Source of the DNA: Paraburkholderia sp. DHOC27
GTDB taxonomy: Bacteria > Pseudomonadota > Gammaproteobacteria > Burkholderiales > Burkholderiaceae
Assembly (NCBI RefSeq): GCF_003429005.1
Contig: NZ_QVQV01000010.1
Location: 171,381 to 235,380, forward strand
Length of the DNA stretch: 64,000 nt
Reading direction: 5' to 3'
Part shown: positions 61,174-64,000 of the stretch, one piece after another
Layout: the number at the start of each line of letters is the position of its first letter
Numbering within the stretch: the first letter of the stretch is position 1
Position numbers and translations under genes: made by a program
Notes under the pieces: model-generated
The model's input: only the letters and a program-made list of their open reading frames with translations
Told to the model about the DNA's origin: nothing
Database searches by the model: none

Positions 61174-63606
61174 GGGCGCCAGTTTGGCACAACAATCATG
61201 CTATTGTGATAAGAAGAGTTATCTTAACGGCACGGTATCGAATACATATCAATCATGGGCGCGCCGTATCGCCGAACTGTTGAGCCGTAGTGCATCGGCG
61301 CCAGATAGCGTGCGGGCGATATCTGCACCTTCTTTTCTTGGATCCAGGCGGACTCGCACGCAAAGCAAGACTCTCATGATGTGGCCCGTGATCTGAGGAG
61401 CGCCACGTTCGCTGAAGTCGTCCGCCTGCGTGCAATTGGTGTCGTGCAGATCGCGGCCACGAACAATCTCAACTGACTGGATGAGCAGATCGGGCGCTAT
61501 CGAGTCGTAATGCCGGTTACCATCAGCTTTACGCTACTTGCATGCTTCTGCGTGGCGGGGAGTACGCTGCGTCGAGCCGAAAGTGGTGCATCGCAAACTG
61601 CTCAGCCAGCACTCCATAATCGGCGTCAATTACATCGGTGATATAGGCGAGCATCGACGTCTCTTACAACAGCGTCCGGAACAGCTTACATGCCTTTTCC
61701 TCGTCAAGGCTCGCGAGGATGGGGCGCGTTCCAAGCCCTTGGCGTTATCGTCAGCTGTCTCACGTTGAGACAAATTCGAAGAACCAACGCTTTGATTTTA
61801 AAGAGAAAATGCGAGCGCCGAGACCGCAACTCGTACCGTTTGATGCGCAGTCGGCGCTCCGGAATGCGCCTAAACGGAGATCAATATCGACACGAAAGCA
61901 AACCCAGGGCGCTGAACTTTCACGAGAGTCGGCGTGGTGCAGGACCTGCACGAGCAGGGATATTTCTGCGTCGAATTCGCGTCGATCGCTAAACGTCTGG
62001 AGCCCCCAGCTCTAACTGTTGACTGCCCAACTGCGGCGCAGCAGTCCGGCCGCACGCCGAGGAGCCGGATCGTGACATCAAGCAATCAAGACCCGGTAGA
62101 AAGACTCGCAGGGGTCTTTTAATCTCCACAGGCGCGGTCAAAGCCGCCTTTGCCTTTTCTACCGATTTCTTCTCTGCCCGTGCCATTACGCCCACGTAAG
62201 CTCCAGTTTCTGCAAGCGACTGTGTCCATGATCCTCGCTCAACTGCGCACTGCCTTAGGCATCTGGTCGACGGTTCCTTCAAGAGTGCCGGTCAGCAGGC
62301 CCTTCAGAATCATCCCGTCTTCAAAAAAATTGCGCGCGCGGTCCCCGCGAACAGTAACATTGGCAAGCATTTTTTGTAATGCCGATCTTGCGCAGGCAAT
62401 AGTAGTAACGTTCGATGTTTGGCTTGAGCGTCGCATGCTTTCTGACCTTCGACAATGCGCGGAACGGGCCGTCGCTGGCTTAAGCACTGAGGCTTCTTCG
62501 GAATCCACACCCAGATCACTGCCAAGCGCCATCATTGCCTCGCGAACTTCGGGTTCGTCAAATGCTGTCGAGTTATACGTATGGGCGTCAGTTCGTCAAT
62601 CTCGTGCATCAGGTTCGCGATCGAGGCGTTCAAAACTCCGTGGTCAAAGAGGAGCGACGAGATTTCAGGCACCCGGATTCCCCGGCTGTTCTGATCCGGT
62701 ATCGCGACCGGCGGTCACCGCCGCAACCATGTGCTGTCATCCATCAGCTCTCCGTCCCCATCACGCCGTCGGGAGGTGATTGGTACGCGCTGTCCTGCGC
62801 ACCCGGAACCTGATAGTCCGGCATTCCACATCGTGAAGCTTGGCCACATTGTCTTAAAAAAGTGCGTGTTCCGAGTTGCGATGCTGCCCAGCTCACAACT
62901 CAGCCCCGGCCTTACGGTTCGGAGTTACCTGGCAATGAAGCCAGGCGCCGGCCCTTCAACGGAGAGGCCACACCGTCGCGCTTCCATCTTCACGAAGAAG
63001 ACGGTTAAGAGATAGCGCGCATATCTCGAGGGAATTGACTCTCCCGCCCGCGTAGGGGGGGCGAAGCCCACCACGAACCTCAACGCTGGCGCGATGGGTC
63101 GATGGCTCGTCCGCAGCGGACGACTAGGCTTCCATTTTGGGGGGTGGCGGGTCGGGTTTCGGCTGCACGTCTTTCGACGTTCTGCACCCGAATGTCGCCA
63201 GCTCGGCCGCACTGGTCAAGGGTTTCGCCTTGCCTCTGTCCCGAACTTTCGCCTAAACGCCTTAGTTTAAAAAACGCCGCAGGGGCGTTTGAGTGCAAAA
63301 AACTTCATGTGGGCGAAACAATCGCCTCAACATCCTGGGGTGTCCATGCGAGCGCGGGACGGAAAACTGCCGCATCGGCGGCGCGTTGAAATCTCAATGC
63401 AGAACCGGAAGGCATCATTACGCGCTAAGCGGGTAACGAGCATTGGTGTGAGTAGAGCATAGCTGTCGTGTATTCGCAAGAGCATCGGCGCACATCGCGG
63501 ACCGGTGCTCGCTCATCGTCAAGCGTTAAACGCTGTGATGCACTACCTCCTTTGTTTTGCAATCCTAAAAACGCGCTCGATCTGCTGGTTCTGCGCACCT
63601 TCGAAT
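61174..63606. other. 2.4-kb gene-poor region
   Basis: No frame here has a convincing protein pattern; the longest (62150-62779) is Arg/Ser-rich and shadow-like. A few minus-strand fragments read like parts of proteins in changing frames (for example MARAEKKSVEKAKAALTAPV near 62190-62130 and RALSKVRKHATLKPNIERYY near 62460-62400). They suggest a heavily decayed region, but I cannot name any gene. No rRNA or tRNA is seen. Confidence 0.5.
63272..63290 (-). terminator. rho-independent terminator, minus strand
   Basis: AAACGCC (63272-63278) pairs with GGCGTTT (63284-63290); on the minus strand the stem is followed by a T-rich tract (TTTTTTAAAC). It would end a transcript coming from the right, beyond or within the repeat. 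Confidence 0.55.
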
Positions 63607-64000
63607 ATGGTTCGCCTTGCGCCTGACCGATGCCCGCCTAGCGCCTGAACCTCGCCAAACTTGTGCCTTATCGATGCCCGCATGGCGCTGGCCGCATGCC
63701 CCGACTCACCTGAATGACGCCCTACTCTTGCCCGATACGCGCTTGGCTCGTGCCTGAGTAGTGCCTGGCTCGTGCCTGAGCAGTGCCTGGCTCGTGCCTG
63801 AGCACTGCCTGGCTCGTGCCTGGCTCGTGCCTGAGCAGTGCCTGGCTCGTGCCTGAGCAGTGCCTGGCTCGTGCCTGAGCAGTGCCTGGCTCGTGCCTGA
63901 GCAATGCCTGGCTCGTGCCTGAGCAGTGCCTGGCTCGTGCCTGAGCAGTGCCTCGCTCGTGCCTGAGTAGTGCCTGAGTAGTGCCTGAGTAGTGCCTGAG
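63607..64000. repeat. 11/22-bp tandem repeat array running off the window
   Basis: From about 63751 the sequence alternates GTGCCTGAGCA and GTGCCTGGCTC, a 22-bp unit of two related 11-mers, for some 22 successive 11-mers. The last copies become GTGCCTGAGTA. A degenerate form with the same 11-base period starts near 63607. The plus strand has stops in every frame; the minus strand is open, but this is a by-product of the repeat. Confidence 0.9.

Noticed and set aside
62150..62779. 209-codon plus-strand frame near the right edge
   Set aside because: Shadow-like Ser/Arg-rich composition; fragments on the opposite strand are more protein-like but change frame.
63722..63904. Minus-strand repetitive frame in the tandem array
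   Set aside because: All minus frames are open because the 11-bp unit has no stop on that strand; no ribosome site or non-repeat part is seen.
63607..64000. CRISPR array
   Set aside because: Units are contiguous 11-mers without unique spacers.

Overview
The window looks like part of a replicon of a Burkholderiaceae bacterium, most likely Paraburkholderia or Caballeronia. The evidence is high-GC coding with Burkholderia-type hypothetical families (DUF3562, DUF421, Xre/RES pairs), an ESPR-type autotransporter, IS21 and tyrosine-integrase remnants, and no rRNA, tRNA or informational core genes. The mixture of sensory, adhesin, toxin-antitoxin and decayed mobile genes suggests an accessory region of a secondary chromosome or megaplasmid.

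Layout. 1-507: start of a dihydrolipoyl dehydrogenase gene cut by the window edge, then a DUF421 membrane protein and a decayed KaiC-like ATPase. 1883-13834 (minus): an eleven-gene chemosensory operon read in the order soluble MCP with two signalling hairpins, triple-CheW scaffold, CheB, HEAT-repeat protein, CheR, CheY, CheA, STAS-like small protein, second CheY, CheC-type phosphatase, hybrid histidine kinase. Many junctions overlap by 4 bases. A PAS histidine kinase without receiver is divergent at 14135. 15975-25996: small metabolic and regulatory genes (TetR plus tautomerase, a frameshifted MocR regulator divergent from a cupin/AhpD pair, a metallophosphoesterase, a SAM methyltransferase and several hypotheticals). 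26269-28360: a coiled-coil membrane protein, an unknown protein with a possible HTH, and an integrase remnant.

29041-40288: a 2007-residue autotransporter adhesin with a repetitive passenger and a Thr-Pro linker. It is followed by four same-strand genes: TPR-sulfotransferase, TPR-glycosyltransferase, lipoprotein hydrolase and FkbM methyltransferase. A perfect 15-bp hairpin separates the adhesin from these genes. I read this as a candidate surface-adhesin modification locus, the most interesting possible system in the window.

41034-55027: a toxin-antitoxin-rich zone. It has parDE with a perfect palindromic operator, a three-gene RES operon with an unknown first gene, a secreted tail-collar protein, an IS21 element whose istA is broken by a stop codon, a RES locus killed by one in-frame TAA, and an intact Xre/RES pair. 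55028-61173: small membrane and outer-membrane proteins, a SulP permease and a large tyrosine integrase. 61174-64000: no supportable gene, ending in an 11/22-bp tandem repeat that runs off the window.

Several genes are disrupted by single in-frame stops (kaiC-like, istA, RES, a membrane protein) or one-base shifts (MocR, integrase remnant, zinc-ribbon protein). These are either genuine decay in an accessory region or, for some, sequence errors. All functional statements come from reading the sequence; no database search was run.
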